Notes: generated by a model not told the origin, from the letters alone. A DNA stretch of 64,000 bases from Peptococcaceae bacterium (GCA_023512435.1 JAILZP010000007.1:42801-106800); one strand, 5' to 3'; counted from the stretch's first letter, positions 32,320 through 40,949 are shown. Translations and numbers: made by a program.

Positions 32320-32673
32320 TTGTCAATTTTTGATCAGGCCCTGGAGCTGGGCAGGGAAATCGCCCGGACGGGAGAATACGGCAGTATGCAAAAGGCGGAA
32401 CGGGCCATCCTGGCCGACCCCGAGGCCTGCAAGGCGGTACAGGAGTTTCAGGATTTGCAGCAGTCCTACTACCGGATGCGCATGCAGGGGCAGGATTTGA
32501 CCGAAGACCACCTGAACAGGCTGAAGGAGGCCGAGGAAAGGGCCATGGCCCACGCCCTGGTCAGGGAATACTACCAGGCCAGGCTTCAGTTCCATGAAAT
32601 AGTGGACAAGGTCAACGCCAAGATCCAGGAGGGCATGACCGGGATCCGGGCCGACGCCTGCGGCGGAGGGTGA
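32320..32673 (+). CDS. YlbF/YmcA-family protein
   Basis: A 117-residue helical protein (SIFDQALELGREIARTGEYGSMQKAERAILADPEACKAVQEFQDLQQSYYRMRMQGQDLTEDHL) that fits the YlbF/YmcA family. In Bacillus these form the Y-complex with YaaT, influencing RNase Y and sporulation. TTG 32320 is chosen, with GGAGGTG 7 bases upstream. The tail DACGGG is Cys/Gly-containing. No neighbour clarifies its partner. Confidence 0.8.
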   Translation: MSIFDQALELGREIARTGEYGSMQKAERAILADPEACKAVQEFQDLQQSYYRMRMQGQDLTEDHLNRLKEAEERAMAHALVREYYQARLQFHEIVDKVNAKIQEGMTGIRADACGGG

Positions 32674-32797
32674 GGCCCGCGGTAGAGGGTCCGGAGGGCC
32701 TTTAACACCGCTTTTCGGCCGTCGGCCGCAAGTCTCCGCTTTATTCCGGCCGGATCCGGGACTCCGGTCCGCTGACTATGAAGAGTGGGGTTTTGTT

Positions 32798-33307
32798 ATG
32801 GGCGTGATCCGTATTGCCGGGGTTTCCGGTGAAAGTGTCGTGGACGGCCCCGGCCTCCGCTTTGTCGTTTTTGCCCAGGGGTGCCCCCACCGCTGCCGGG
32901 GCTGCCACAACCCCGAAACCTGGGACCCGGCCGGAGGCCGGGAGGTGACCGTCGGGGAACTTCTTGACCAGATACGTTCAAACCCTCTGCTGCGGGGTGT
33001 CACCCTCAGCGGGGGGGATCCCTTCATGCAGGCCGTACCCCTGGCGGAACTGGCCCGCGGGGTGAAGGAAATGGGGAAGGATGTAATCACCTATACCGGT
33101 TACACCTGGGAACAGATCCTGGAAATGGCGGAGAGGGACGAAGGGGTGAAGTCCCTGATCCTCCAGACCGACATACTGGTTGACGGCCCGTACATACATG
33201 ATCAGCGGGACCTGAACCTCGTTTTCCGGGGGTCGGCCAACCAGCGGGTGATCGACGTCAGGGCTTCCCTGGAGGCAAAGGTCCCTGTTCTGGTGGAGTG
33301 GGAGTGA
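32798..33307 (+). CDS. nrdG: Anaerobic ribonucleotide reductase activating enzyme NrdG
   Basis: A radical-SAM activase that installs the glycyl radical on NrdD. The 169-residue product has VDGPGLRFVVFAQGCPHRCRGCHNPETWD, containing the CX3CX2C cluster motif (CPHRCRGC), and TLSGGDPF and YTGYTWEQI typical of NrdG. It lies 11 kb from nrdD in the same orientation, separated by the spoVA and ger clusters. GAAGAGTGGGG is a modest ribosome site before ATG 32798. Confidence 0.95.
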   Translation: MGVIRIAGVSGESVVDGPGLRFVVFAQGCPHRCRGCHNPETWDPAGGREVTVGELLDQIRSNPLLRGVTLSGGDPFMQAVPLAELARGVKEMGKDVITYTGYTWEQILEMAERDEGVKSLILQTDILVDGPYIHDQRDLNLVFRGSANQRVIDVRASLEAKVPVLVEWE

Positions 33308-33348
33308 AAACACCTCATTTCTGAAGGACTTATTCTGTCGGTGAAGGC

Positions 33349-33373
33349 GCCGCCCGGAGGGCGGCTTTTTTAT
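33349..33373 (+). terminator. Terminator after nrdG
   Basis: GCCGCCC pairs with GGGCGGC across a three-base loop, followed by TTTTTTATT. Confidence 0.85.
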
Positions 33374-33444
33374 TGTCGAACCCTTTTCACTAGGGCTTCA
33401 TATTATGGAGTAACTCCATTGCCCAAATGAGAGGAGGTTTATAA

Positions 33445-34554
33445 GTGCCGCAGTTTTATACGGTAAAGCCCGGAGACACCCTTTCCGCCATTGCCCGGCA
33501 GTTGGGCACCACGGTGGAGAGCCTGGCGGATCTGAACCAGATCACCGACCCCGACATGATTTTCCCGGGGCAGGTCCTTCTGGCCGGCATCGAGGGACTG
33601 GGGACCCCGGGCGAACGCCAGAGCGTGAACAGCAGGGTGATAGACGGCCTTTTATATGTCATCGCCACCGACAGGAACAGGTACAGGCGGGGCGAGACGG
33701 TGAATATAACCCTTTTCAAAATAAATACCACCTCAAGGCCGAGGACACTTACCTACACCACCGGCCAGAGGTTTGAGTTCGAGGCCGTGCGGGCCGACGG
33801 CACCGTGGTGTGGAGATGGTCGGCCGGCAGGGTGTTTACCCAGGAAACCGCCTCCATAACCCTGCAGCCCGGACGGAGCCAGGTGTTCAGGGCCAGCTGG
33901 GACCAGCGCAACCTGCAGGGCAGCCTGGTGGCCCCGCAGACCATCACCATCCGGGGGTTCAACTGGGCCCAGGGCCTTAGAAACCGATTTGTTTCAACCA
34001 ATATTGCGATTACCCGGGCCGCCGTGCCCACACCTACTCCCACCACTCCGCCTCCGGCGGTATGCCGGCCGGGGGTGAACCTGCTGGAGAACCCCGGCTT
34101 CGAGGTCTGGCCCAATCCCAATAATCCTCCTTCCGGCTGGCAGGGTGAGAACGTTTCGCGCCAGGAACTGATCAGGCATACGGGCAGGTTCTCGGCCCGG
34201 CTGGGAACCAACCCGCGGCGGCAGGCCAGGCTTACCCAGAGTATTCCCGCCGCGGCCGGCAGGATTTACCGGCTGGCCTTCTGGCTGCGGGAGATACCCC
34301 AGGTGCCGGCCGGAAGCAATTTCAGCTTCCGGACCAGGGTGTTTTTCTTCAATGCCGCCGGGCAGCTGATCAGCACCGCCGACCCGGAATACAATGAAGA
34401 CGTCATTCCCGAAAGCTTCATCCAGTTCAGCCTCACCACCGGCACAACGCCGCCGGGAACGGCCAGGCTGGAGGTTCGTTTCAACTTCATTCCGGAAAGC
34501 GGCAACAACAACGCCGTGGCCGTGGATGACGTGTTCCTGGAGTGCGTTAGATAG
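33445..34554 (+). CDS. LysM protein with BsuPI-like and carbohydrate-binding-like domains
   Basis: A 369-residue protein. It opens with a LysM domain (QFYTVKPGDTLSAIARQLGTTVESLADLNQITDPDMIFPGQVLLA, residues 3-47), which binds peptidoglycan or chitin-like glycans. A middle beta domain (RYRRGETVNITLFKINTTSRPRTLTYTTGQRFEFEA...) resembles the BsuPI intracellular protease-inhibitor family. After a Pro/Thr linker (VPTPTPTTPPPA) comes a jelly-roll-like domain (NLLENPGFEVWPNPNNPPSGWQ). No signal peptide is present; LysM proteins without one occur on spores. The start is GTG 33445 after GAGAGGAGG. Confidence 0.8.
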   Translation: MPQFYTVKPGDTLSAIARQLGTTVESLADLNQITDPDMIFPGQVLLAGIEGLGTPGERQSVNSRVIDGLLYVIATDRNRYRRGETVNITLFKINTTSRPRTLTYTTGQRFEFEAVRADGTVVWRWSAGRVFTQETASITLQPGRSQVFRASWDQRNLQGSLVAPQTITIRGFNWAQGLRNRFVSTNIAITRAAVPTPTPTTPPPAVCRPGVNLLENPGFEVWPNPNNPPSGWQGENVSRQELIRHTGRFSARLGTNPRRQARLTQSIPAAAGRIYRLAFWLREIPQVPAGSNFSFRTRVFFFNAAGQLISTADPEYNEDVIPESFIQFSLTTGTTPPGTARLEVRFNFIPESGNNNAVAVDDVFLECVR

Positions 34555-34580
34555 TCGTAAGTCGTCGGGCGTCAGTCGTC
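34553..34580. repeat. Heptanucleotide array (AGTCGTC type)
   Basis: Four 7-mers: AGTCGTA, AGTCGTC, GGGCGTC, AGTCGTC. Related in inverted orientation to the array at 34720-34747; the two bracket a terminator. Confidence 0.75.
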
Positions 34581-34687
34581 AGGAACTGGCGGGATTCCCC
34601 ATAAACCGGTAATGATTAAATGATGAAGCATTCCTGCTAAGAGCCGGGGGGTTTGGACCCGGCACATGAAAAAAATTGCTAATAAAA

Positions 34688-34711
34688 AGACACTGGATTC
34701 CAGTCCAGTGT
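34688..34711. terminator. Terminator between the LysM gene and fmdB
   Basis: GACACTGG and CCAGTGTC form an 8-base-pair perfect stem with an 8-base loop, followed by TTCTCTT on the plus strand and preceded by TTTTTATT on the minus reading. It could serve both convergent genes. Confidence 0.75.
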
Positions 34712-34719
34712 CTTCTCTT

Positions 34720-34747
34720 CTGACGACCGACGTCTGACGTCCGATTA
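34720..34747. repeat. Heptanucleotide array (CTGACGT type)
   Basis: Four 7-mers: CTGACGA, CCGACGT, CTGACGT, CCGATTA. Its reverse complement resembles the array at 34553-34580. Confidence 0.75.
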
Positions 34748-34752
34748 CTTCT

Positions 34753-34992
34753 TCAGTGTCCGCAGGAACCGCAGTTGGTTGAAGTGCATCCTCCGCACCC
34801 TGACCCGCCCATGCTGCCGGACCCGCCGAAACCGTCCTTCCCGGCGCTCCTGGGCGCGAAACCGCTCATCACCCGGCGGGGGCCGGCTGATCCGCACTGG
34901 GGGCAGGCCAGGTTTTCACCGGTTTCTCCCAGGCTGCATAACTTTTCGAACCTGCGGCCGCAGGACAGGCACTTGAATTCATATATGGGCAT
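34753..34992 (-). CDS. FmdB-type zinc ribbon protein
   Basis: A 79-residue protein with the FmdB/CxxC_CxxC_SSSS zinc ribbon ([43 protein letters not shown]), then a Gly/Ser/Cys-rich tail ([17 protein letters not shown]). The family was named from the formamidase regulator FmdB, but for most members the function is unknown. ATG 34992 is chosen as the family start, with GGGGGGATC upstream. Confidence 0.85.
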   Translation of the reverse strand: MPIYEFKCLSCGRRFEKLCSLGETGENLACPQCGSAGPRRVMSGFAPRSAGKDGFGGSGSMGGSGCGGCTSTNCGSCGH

Positions 34993-35123
34993 TTCAGATC
35001 CCCCCTTCCACACCATTAAGCTTAAGCGTTTACCCCGTCAATGTCAACAAAACCCCAAAGAAGGATTTCGAAATGCGGGGGAGGAATATGTAACTATTCA
35101 GATGCGAAAAGGAGAAAAAAAAG

Positions 35124-36686
35124 ATGAAATTAAGGTTTTTAGGAGCGGCCGGAACGGTAACCGGGTCGTGTTTCCTGATTGAAACAGGTTTTGCCAGGGT
35201 GATGGTGGACTGCGGCATGTTCCAGGGGCCGCGGGCCGTCAGGGAGCGAAACTATCAGAAGTTTCCGGTGGATCCGGCCTCGGTGGACCACCTCCTGCTG
35301 ACCCACGCCCATATTGACCACTGCGGCCTGGTTCCGAAATTCATCAGGCACGGATATAACGGAAAGGTCTATGCCACCCCGGCCACGGCGGACCTCTGCG
35401 CGGTGATGCTCCCCGACAGCGGGTACATCCAGGAAATGGAGGTTGAAAGACTGAACCGGAAGAACCGGAGGGCCGGCAGGCCCCTGGTGGAACCCGTCTA
35501 CACCGCGGATGAAGCCGGGGAATCCCTGCGCAGGTTCCACCGGGTACCCTATGGCGAAACCCTGGACCTTACCCCCGAAATCAAGGTCCGGTTTCTCAAC
35601 GCCGGGCATATACTTGGTTCGGCCATAATTGAAATCTGGGTCCGGGAGGGCGCCGAGCAGACCAAACTGGTCTTCACCGGCGACCTGGGAACGGACGGGA
35701 AGCCTTTCGTGGAGGATCCCTCCCGGGTGTCCGAGGCCGATTACCTGGTCATGGAGTCCACTTACGGATCGCGCCTGCACACAGGCGGCAACCGGCTGGA
35801 TCTGCTTCACGACATAGCATGGGAAACATACAGAAAGGGCGGCAACCTGATCATACCCGCCTTTGCCGTGGAACGCACCCAGGACCTGCTCTACGACATA
35901 AACATGCTGGTCAGGGAAGGGCGGTTTCCGCCCATGGATGTTTACATCGACAGCCCCATGGCCATCGCGGCCACCGAAATTTTCAAGCTGCACCAGGATT
36001 GTTTCGATGACGAGGCCAGGATGATCATGTGCCGGGACGAAAACCCCTTCGACATGCCGAACCTGAAATACGCCAGGACCACCGAGGAGTCCGTGGCCCT
36101 GAACAACTTGAAGAAGGGGGCGGTGATCCTTTCGGCCAGCGGCATGTGTGACGCCGGGAGGATCAAGCACCATCTCAGGCACAACCTGTGGCGGCCCGAA
36201 AGCACCATTCTTTTTGTGGGCTACCAGGCGCCCGGGACCAAGGGCAGCCGACTGCTGGAGGGGGCCGAATTCATTCGCATTCACGGCGAGGAGATCAGGG
36301 TAAGGGCCGATATCCGGCGCATCGAAGGGTATTCCTCCCACGCCGACCAGAAGGACCTCCTGGGCTGGCTGGGCAGGTTTTCAACCTTTCCCAGGAAAAT
36401 ATTCCTGGTTCATGGTGAGCCTGACGCCGCCGGCGTCCTGGCCGGGCTGATCAGGGAGAAGTACGGGGTGGAGGCGGTTATTCCGCAGTGGCACGACGCT
36501 TACGATATTACGCCGGGAGTTGTTTTCAGCCAGGAACAGGTTCTCCGGACTCACGCCACGGTGGCCGCCAAGCTGCAGCGCCTCCTGGAGGGAGGCCGGG
36601 GAGAAGGAAACTACGCGGCCATAATGAGGCAGCTGAATGATTTGAACGGCCTGCTGGAAAAACTTAGTCAAAAGGAAGCAGGGTGA
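35124..36686 (+). CDS. Metallo-beta-lactamase/beta-CASP ribonuclease-like protein
   Basis: A 520-residue cytoplasmic nuclease-like protein. Metal ligands are visible in LTHAHIDHCGLVPKF (motif 2), GHILGSAIIEI (motif 3) and TGDLGTDGKPF (motif 4). The beta-CASP domain contains ESTYG, PAFAVERTQDLLYDI, SASGMCDAGRIKHHL and the C-terminal GYSSHADQKDLLGW and VHGEPDAAGVL. It is related to archaeal/eukaryotic CPSF-73-like enzymes and to bacterial YsaA-type proteins, not to RNase J. ATG 35124 follows AAAAGGAG. It diverges from fmdB across about 130 bases. Confidence 0.9.
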   Translation: MKLRFLGAAGTVTGSCFLIETGFARVMVDCGMFQGPRAVRERNYQKFPVDPASVDHLLLTHAHIDHCGLVPKFIRHGYNGKVYATPATADLCAVMLPDSGYIQEMEVERLNRKNRRAGRPLVEPVYTADEAGESLRRFHRVPYGETLDLTPEIKVRFLNAGHILGSAIIEIWVREGAEQTKLVFTGDLGTDGKPFVEDPSRVSEADYLVMESTYGSRLHTGGNRLDLLHDIAWETYRKGGNLIIPAFAVERTQDLLYDINMLVREGRFPPMDVYIDSPMAIAATEIFKLHQDCFDDEARMIMCRDENPFDMPNLKYARTTEESVALNNLKKGAVILSASGMCDAGRIKHHLRHNLWRPESTILFVGYQAPGTKGSRLLEGAEFIRIHGEEIRVRADIRRIEGYSSHADQKDLLGWLGRFSTFPRKIFLVHGEPDAAGVLAGLIREKYGVEAVIPQWHDAYDITPGVVFSQEQVLRTHATVAAKLQRLLEGGRGEGNYAAIMRQLNDLNGLLEKLSQKEAG

Positions 36687-36710
36687 AAACGGGAGTTGGG
36701 GATTAACCAG

Positions 36711-36752
36711 CTACTAGCTAGCTACTAGCGACTAGCAACTAGCGGCTGGAAG
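36711..36752. repeat. Heptanucleotide array (CTAGCNN type)
   Basis: Six 7-mers: CTACTAG, CTAGCTA, CTAGCGA, CTAGCAA, CTAGCGG, CTGGAAG. Immediately upstream of the pgeF ribosome site. Confidence 0.75.
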
Positions 36753-36772
36753 CTAAGGGAGGAAGCTGGCTG

Positions 36773-37591
36773 TTGCCCGGATACAGCATCATTGAAAACG
36801 AAGGTTTGAAATATATCGTCTTTGATCTCCTTGCCGGCACCGGCATGGTGGTTCACGCCTTCACCACGCGCCAGGGAGGAGTGAGCCGGGGCCCTTACCG
36901 GTCCCTGAACCTGGCCTTTCATGTGGGGGACAGCCCGGAGGCCGTGCTGGAAAACCGGAGGAGGGCCTGCCGGGTCCTGGCCGCCGGGCTGGAAGACATG
37001 GTCTGCGGGCAGCAGGTGCACGGCGACCGCGTCCACGTAGTCAAGGAAGCGGACCGGGGCCGGGGGGCGTGTGACCACGGCAGCGCCATTCCGGAAACCG
37101 ACGCCCTGGTCACCTGCCGGCCGGGCCTTCTTCTCGCCAGCTTCTATGCCGACTGCGTGCCCATATTGATCCTGGACCCGGTCAGGAGGGCCGCCGGGCT
37201 GGTTCATGCCGGCTGGAAGGGCACGGCGGCGGGGATAGCCGGGGCGGCCCTGGAAGCCATGGGCCGGGCTTTCGGCACCCGCCCGGAGGACTGCCTGGCG
37301 GCCATAGCCCCGGCCATCGGCCCCTGCTGTTACGAAGTCGATCAACCCGTTTTGGCCGCTATGGCTGAGCGGGGATTCGATCCCGCCCGGCATGTTTACC
37401 CCGCCGGACCGGACCGCTGGAAGCTGGACCTGCCGGGACTCAACAGGGAAATATTGACCGGCGCGGGGGTGAAAGAGGAGTCCGTGTCGGTGGCCCGGCT
37501 TTGCACCTCGTGCAGCCCCGAACTGTTTTTTTCCTACCGGGGACAGTCCGGGAGGTGCGGCAGGATGGCCTCCCTGATCGCTCTGAAATGA
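36773..37591 (+). CDS. pgeF: Peptidoglycan editing factor PgeF (laccase-domain protein)
   Basis: A 272-residue YfiH/DUF152 protein. PgeF removes mis-incorporated L-Ser from muropeptide precursors in Escherichia coli; other members were called polyphenol oxidases. The zinc-site residues are seen in CGQQVHGDRVH, SFYADCVPILILD and GLVHAGWKGTAAGI. The C-terminus has LCTSCSPELFFSYRGQSGRCGRMASLI. TTG 36773 follows AGGGAGGAAG. In Firmicutes the gene often sits just upstream of ylmE-sepF; here a response regulator and an adaptor-like gene intervene. Confidence 0.9.
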   Translation: MPGYSIIENEGLKYIVFDLLAGTGMVVHAFTTRQGGVSRGPYRSLNLAFHVGDSPEAVLENRRRACRVLAAGLEDMVCGQQVHGDRVHVVKEADRGRGACDHGSAIPETDALVTCRPGLLLASFYADCVPILILDPVRRAAGLVHAGWKGTAAGIAGAALEAMGRAFGTRPEDCLAAIAPAIGPCCYEVDQPVLAAMAERGFDPARHVYPAGPDRWKLDLPGLNREILTGAGVKEESVSVARLCTSCSPELFFSYRGQSGRCGRMASLIALK

Positions 37592-37632
37592 GCGCCGGCT
37601 GCGGCATGCCGGGCCCCCGGACCAGGACGGGG

Positions 37633-37650
37633 CGGTCCGGGCCCGGACCG
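37633..37650. other. 18-base perfect palindrome
   Basis: CGGTCCGGGCCCGGACCG, between pgeF and the response-regulator gene. It could be a weak terminator hairpin (no long T-run) or a protein-binding site for the adjacent regulator. Confidence 0.35.
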
Positions 37651-37699
37651 TTTGGACAACCCGGCGGTTGACGGCGTCCTTTTTGATGGAGGTGTGGAC

Positions 37700-38407
37700 T
37701 TGTACAGGATCCTGGTGGTGGACGACGAGCAAAATATACTGGAATTGATCAGGTACAACCTTGAGAAGGAAGGGTACGGGGTGATGACGGCCACCGACGG
37801 GGAAAGCGCCGTGGAGATCGCCGGAAGGGAAAAGCCCGACCTGATCCTGCTGGATGTAATGCTGCCCAGCCTGGACGGGATTTCCGCCTGCAGGGTGATC
37901 CGGCAGAACGAGGCCACCCGCAAAATACCAATAATCATGATCAGTGCCCGGGGAGACGAGCTGGACAAGGTCCTGGGCCTGGAGATGGGGGCCGACGACT
38001 ATGTGACCAAGCCCTTCAGCACCAGGGAGCTTTTGGCCAGGATCAAGGCCAGGCTGCGCAGGCGGGGGGAGGAAGGCGAGGCTTCGGTGAAAGAGGACGG
38101 CGGGGTTATCGTCCGCGGGCCGTTTCTCATCGACCAGAGCAAATTCCTGGTAGAGGTGGACGGAGTGCGCCAGGACCTGACCCCCAAGGAGTTCGAACTG
38201 CTGCGGTTCCTGGCCGCGGAGCCCGGGAAGGTGTTTTCCCGGGAGTACCTGCTGGAAAAAATATGGGGTTACGATTTTGCCGGTGATTCCAGGACGGTTG
38301 ACGTTCACATCCGCCATATACGGCAAAAATTTGAACAGCTGCCCGGCTGTCCCCAGTTTATTGAAACAGTCCGGGGAGTGGGATACAGATTCAAGGTTCC
38401 GGGTTGA
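37700..38407 (+). CDS. OmpR/PhoB-family response regulator
   Basis: A 235-residue two-component regulator. Receiver domain: ILVVDDEQNI (acidic pair near residue 9), phospho-acceptor Asp in LILLDVMLPSLDG (near 52), and Lys in DDYVTKPFS. The winged-helix DNA-binding domain includes LTPKEFELLRFLAAEPGKVFSREYLLEKIWGYDFAGDSRTVDVHIRHIRQKFE. No histidine kinase gene is adjacent, so it is an orphan in this window. TTG 37700 has GGAGGTG about 7 bases upstream; GTG 37694 is too close to that site. Confidence 0.88.
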   Translation: MYRILVVDDEQNILELIRYNLEKEGYGVMTATDGESAVEIAGREKPDLILLDVMLPSLDGISACRVIRQNEATRKIPIIMISARGDELDKVLGLEMGADDYVTKPFSTRELLARIKARLRRRGEEGEASVKEDGGVIVRGPFLIDQSKFLVEVDGVRQDLTPKEFELLRFLAAEPGKVFSREYLLEKIWGYDFAGDSRTVDVHIRHIRQKFEQLPGCPQFIETVRGVGYRFKVPG

Positions 38408-38774
38408 ACAATCCCGGCGGAATCCAAAGCGCCGGTACAAAACCGCGTAACCGTTCTCATCGGGCCGTCCGGTATCACCGGAAGGTTCGGCTAGTCACCC
38501 CGGGGGGGCAGTGAATAATGGCCGGAATGCAGAATTCAGGATTCAGAAGTCATAATAAAAACAAATTTCATTTTGAAGTATATATTCTGGATTCTGGCTC
38601 CTGGATTCTGGATTCCCCGGATGCGGTGATAACTGCGAATTAAGTAACAAATATTTTTGTTAATTAAAAAATTTTTTTATGCATCACTTTGATTTTAGGG
38701 TTTTTCTCGCAGGAAATTAATTTTAACCGTCGAATACCAAAAAATGACTGCGACTATCCGGGAGTGGTCCTATT
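38408..38774. repeat. Gene-free gap with two inverted heptanucleotide arrays
   Basis: No gene is seen in these 367 bases. An array at 38528-38555 (TGCAGAA, TTCAGGA, TTCAGAA, GTCATAA) and one at 38584-38618 (ATTCTGG, ATTCTGG, CTCCTGG, ATTCTGG, ATTCCCC) are approximate inverted copies and could fold together. The rest (38630-38720) is strongly AT-rich and probably holds the promoter of the downstream gene. Confidence 0.65.
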
Positions 38775-39746
38775 ATGGGCGGGGGTGCCGGAAGAGCGGG
38801 GACAGGCCCCCGGGCGCCTGAAGAAGGCGGGCTGAAATCTCCTGCCTTAAAAACAACGGCTTTTATCTGTGGAATATTCATCCTGTTCATGGCGGTGAAG
38901 GTGGCCGGCCCCAGACAAACCGCCGCCCTGACCGCGGGGGAGCTTAAAAAGATCTACCCGGCGGAAGGGGTCCTTCTCAGGAAGGAAACCGTCATCGCTT
39001 CTCCATCCAGCGGCCGGCTGAACATGCTGGTGCAGGAAGGAGAAAGAGTCCGGGCCGGTCAGATCGTGGCCGAGGTGAAGACGCTGCCGGGGGATTCCGG
39101 CTCATCCGCCGGGACGGACCCGATCAGGGCTCCCGGGCCGGGAGTGGTGATCTGCCGGACCGACGGACTGGAGGGCGTATTGAACCCCGGTCAGGTGGAT
39201 ATCCTGGAAATTGCGGGAGCGAAACTGAAGGCCGGTGAAAGCGCATCCGTTGACCTTAAAAACGGAAAGTGCGACAAGGGCCAGCCGGTTATGAAAATAG
39301 TCGACAACCTTTCTCCCACGGTGATCTGCCTCCAGGCTCCCGAGGGCTTCCCGCCGGACTTGGTAAAAAAGGGCGGCGCCGTATTCATGACCTGGGAGAA
39401 CGACCGGTTCAGGGGCATCATCACCGATGTCAGGGAATACCGAGGAAGACCGCAGCTTCTTATCCAGACCCTCGACTGCCCCGGGGAGTTTCTCCGGGAG
39501 AGAAAGGCGGTCCTGGGGCTTGAGGGCGAAACGGTATCGGGGTGCCTGGTGTCCGCCAACTCACTGGTGAGGAAGGAAGGGCAGGACGGCCTGTACATAA
39601 TGGACAAGAACCGGACCAGGTGGGTTCCGGTCAGGGTGGAGGGGGTAGTCAACGGCCTGGCCGCGGTCAACGGGGCGGGGGTGATTCCCGGCGCCCGCTA
39701 CGTGGTCAACCCCCGCAGGTTTTTTAGCTTGGGTTCGGGTGAGTGA
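38775..39746 (+). CDS. HlyD-like membrane-anchored protein upstream of ylmE-sepF
   Basis: A 323-residue protein with a poorly conserved N-terminus, one membrane segment (about 27-42, TTAFICGIFILFMAVKV) and an extracytoplasmic beta-rich region with a split lipoyl-like motif (IYPAEGVLLRKETVIASPSSGRLNMLVQEGERVRAGQIVAEV), as in HlyD/RND adaptor proteins. No efflux pump gene is nearby. Genes of this type precede ylmE-sepF in related Peptococcaceae, which suggests a division or envelope role by association only. Its stop overlaps the ylmE start. Confidence 0.75.
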   Translation: MGGGAGRAGTGPRAPEEGGLKSPALKTTAFICGIFILFMAVKVAGPRQTAALTAGELKKIYPAEGVLLRKETVIASPSSGRLNMLVQEGERVRAGQIVAEVKTLPGDSGSSAGTDPIRAPGPGVVICRTDGLEGVLNPGQVDILEIAGAKLKAGESASVDLKNGKCDKGQPVMKIVDNLSPTVICLQAPEGFPPDLVKKGGAVFMTWENDRFRGIITDVREYRGRPQLLIQTLDCPGEFLRERKAVLGLEGETVSGCLVSANSLVRKEGQDGLYIMDKNRTRWVPVRVEGVVNGLAAVNGAGVIPGARYVVNPRRFFSLGSGE

Positions 39747-40435
39747 TGATGGGGTCCGGTATTGGTGAAAATCTGTCCAGGCTGCGGGGAGAAGTTCTTG
39801 CCGCCGCCGTTAAGGCGGGCCGCGACCCCGCCGATATAAAAATAATAGCGGTTACCAAGGGTGTTCCGGTTGGTCGGATGCTGGAAGCCGTCCGGGAAGG
39901 AATAACGGACCTGGGGGAAAACAGGGTCCAGGAGCTGCTGGCCAAGCAGCCCCGGTTCGGCCCGGAGGTCCGCTGGCACCTGATCGGGCACCTGCAGACA
40001 AACAAGGTAAAGTCCGTGGTGGGCAGGGTGCGCCTTATTCACTCCCTGGATTCGTGGCGCCTGGCCTGTGAAATCGACCGCCGGTCCAGGGAAGCCGGGG
40101 TTGTCTCGGAGGTCCTGGTCCAGGTCAACGTTTCCGGGGAGGATACCAAGCACGGCCTGGCCCCGGCCGAAGTTCAGGATTTTATCAAGTCGGCGCTGGA
40201 ACTTCCGGGGATCTCCGTCAGGGGGCTGATGACCGTGGCCCCGCTGGTGGAGGATCCCGAAGAGGCAAGACCGGTATTCAGAGAATTGAAGAGGCTGTTT
40301 GATTCTATCCGGGAGGCCGTGCCGTCTGTTCCCATGGCCTACCTGTCCATGGGCATGACCAACGACTACCGGGTGGCTGTGGAAGAGGGATCAAATATCT
40401 TGCGGGTGGGCGCCGCCATTTTTGGCGCCCGGTAA
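39746..40435 (+). CDS. ylmE: PLP-binding protein YlmE/YggS family
   Basis: A 229-residue pyridoxal-phosphate homeostasis protein, fold type III alanine-racemase-like barrel without racemase activity. PLP lysine in IIAVTKGVPV (near 35); further motifs LGENRVQELLAKQ, WHLIGHLQTNKVK, VLVQVNVSGEDTKHGL, RGLMTVAP and LSMGMTNDYRVAVEEGSNILRVGAAIFG. The start is taken at ATG 39746, overlapping the previous stop; GTG 39743 is equally possible. It lies directly before sepF, as in most Firmicutes. Confidence 0.93.
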   Translation: MMGSGIGENLSRLRGEVLAAAVKAGRDPADIKIIAVTKGVPVGRMLEAVREGITDLGENRVQELLAKQPRFGPEVRWHLIGHLQTNKVKSVVGRVRLIHSLDSWRLACEIDRRSREAGVVSEVLVQVNVSGEDTKHGLAPAEVQDFIKSALELPGISVRGLMTVAPLVEDPEEARPVFRELKRLFDSIREAVPSVPMAYLSMGMTNDYRVAVEEGSNILRVGAAIFGAR

Positions 40436-40464
40436 GACGCGCGCCTGGAAAGGAGGAATGTTGT

Positions 40465-40908
40465 TTGCCGAAAAAACTGATGGACAGGTTTCTCGGGATA
40501 ATGGGTTTTGAGGAAGAGACGGTGGAAGACGAAGAAAGGTCCCGTGAAAGCGTTTTCCGGGATGAAGAGGAAGTTGTGCAGGCAAGCAGGCGCAAAGGCC
40601 AGGTATTGAACCTGCATGCCCAGCGCCAGCTAAAGGTGGTGGTGTCCGAGCCCAAGGTTTTCGAAGACGTTCAGAACCTGGCGGACAACCTGAAAAACCG
40701 CCGGCCGGTGATTGTCAACCTGGAAAAGGCGGATCCGGAACTGGCCCGGAGAGTGGTGGATTTCATCAGCGGCGCCACTTATGCCCTTAACGGAAGCCTG
40801 CAGAAGGTGGGCAGCGGGATTTTCCTCTTCGTGCCCAGCAACATGGACATTTCCAGCGAACTCGGGGACCAGCTCAAGGAGCGGGGGCTTTTTTCCTGGA
40901 TGCGCTAG
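40465..40908 (+). CDS. sepF: Cell division protein SepF
   Basis: A 147-residue FtsZ-bundling membrane anchor. The N-terminal amphipathic helix (PKKLMDRFLGIMGF) is followed by an acidic linker, then the SepF core (VVVSEPKVFEDVQNLADNLKNRRPVIVNLEKADPELARRVVDFISGATYALNGSLQKVGSGIFLFVPSNMDI). TTG 40465 follows AAAGGAGGAATG. SepF can substitute for FtsA in tethering FtsZ; both are present in this genome. Confidence 0.95.
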   Translation: MPKKLMDRFLGIMGFEEETVEDEERSRESVFRDEEEVVQASRRKGQVLNLHAQRQLKVVVSEPKVFEDVQNLADNLKNRRPVIVNLEKADPELARRVVDFISGATYALNGSLQKVGSGIFLFVPSNMDISSELGDQLKERGLFSWMR

Positions 40909-40949
40909 AACCCGGTAAAAAAATTTTGCCCTGATCGGAGATGGATTTG

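Noticed and set aside
36725..38440. A 571-codon minus-strand frame across pgeF and the response regulator
   Set aside because: It runs antisense to two clearly recognised genes and reads through the pgeF-regulator gap with no family similarity.
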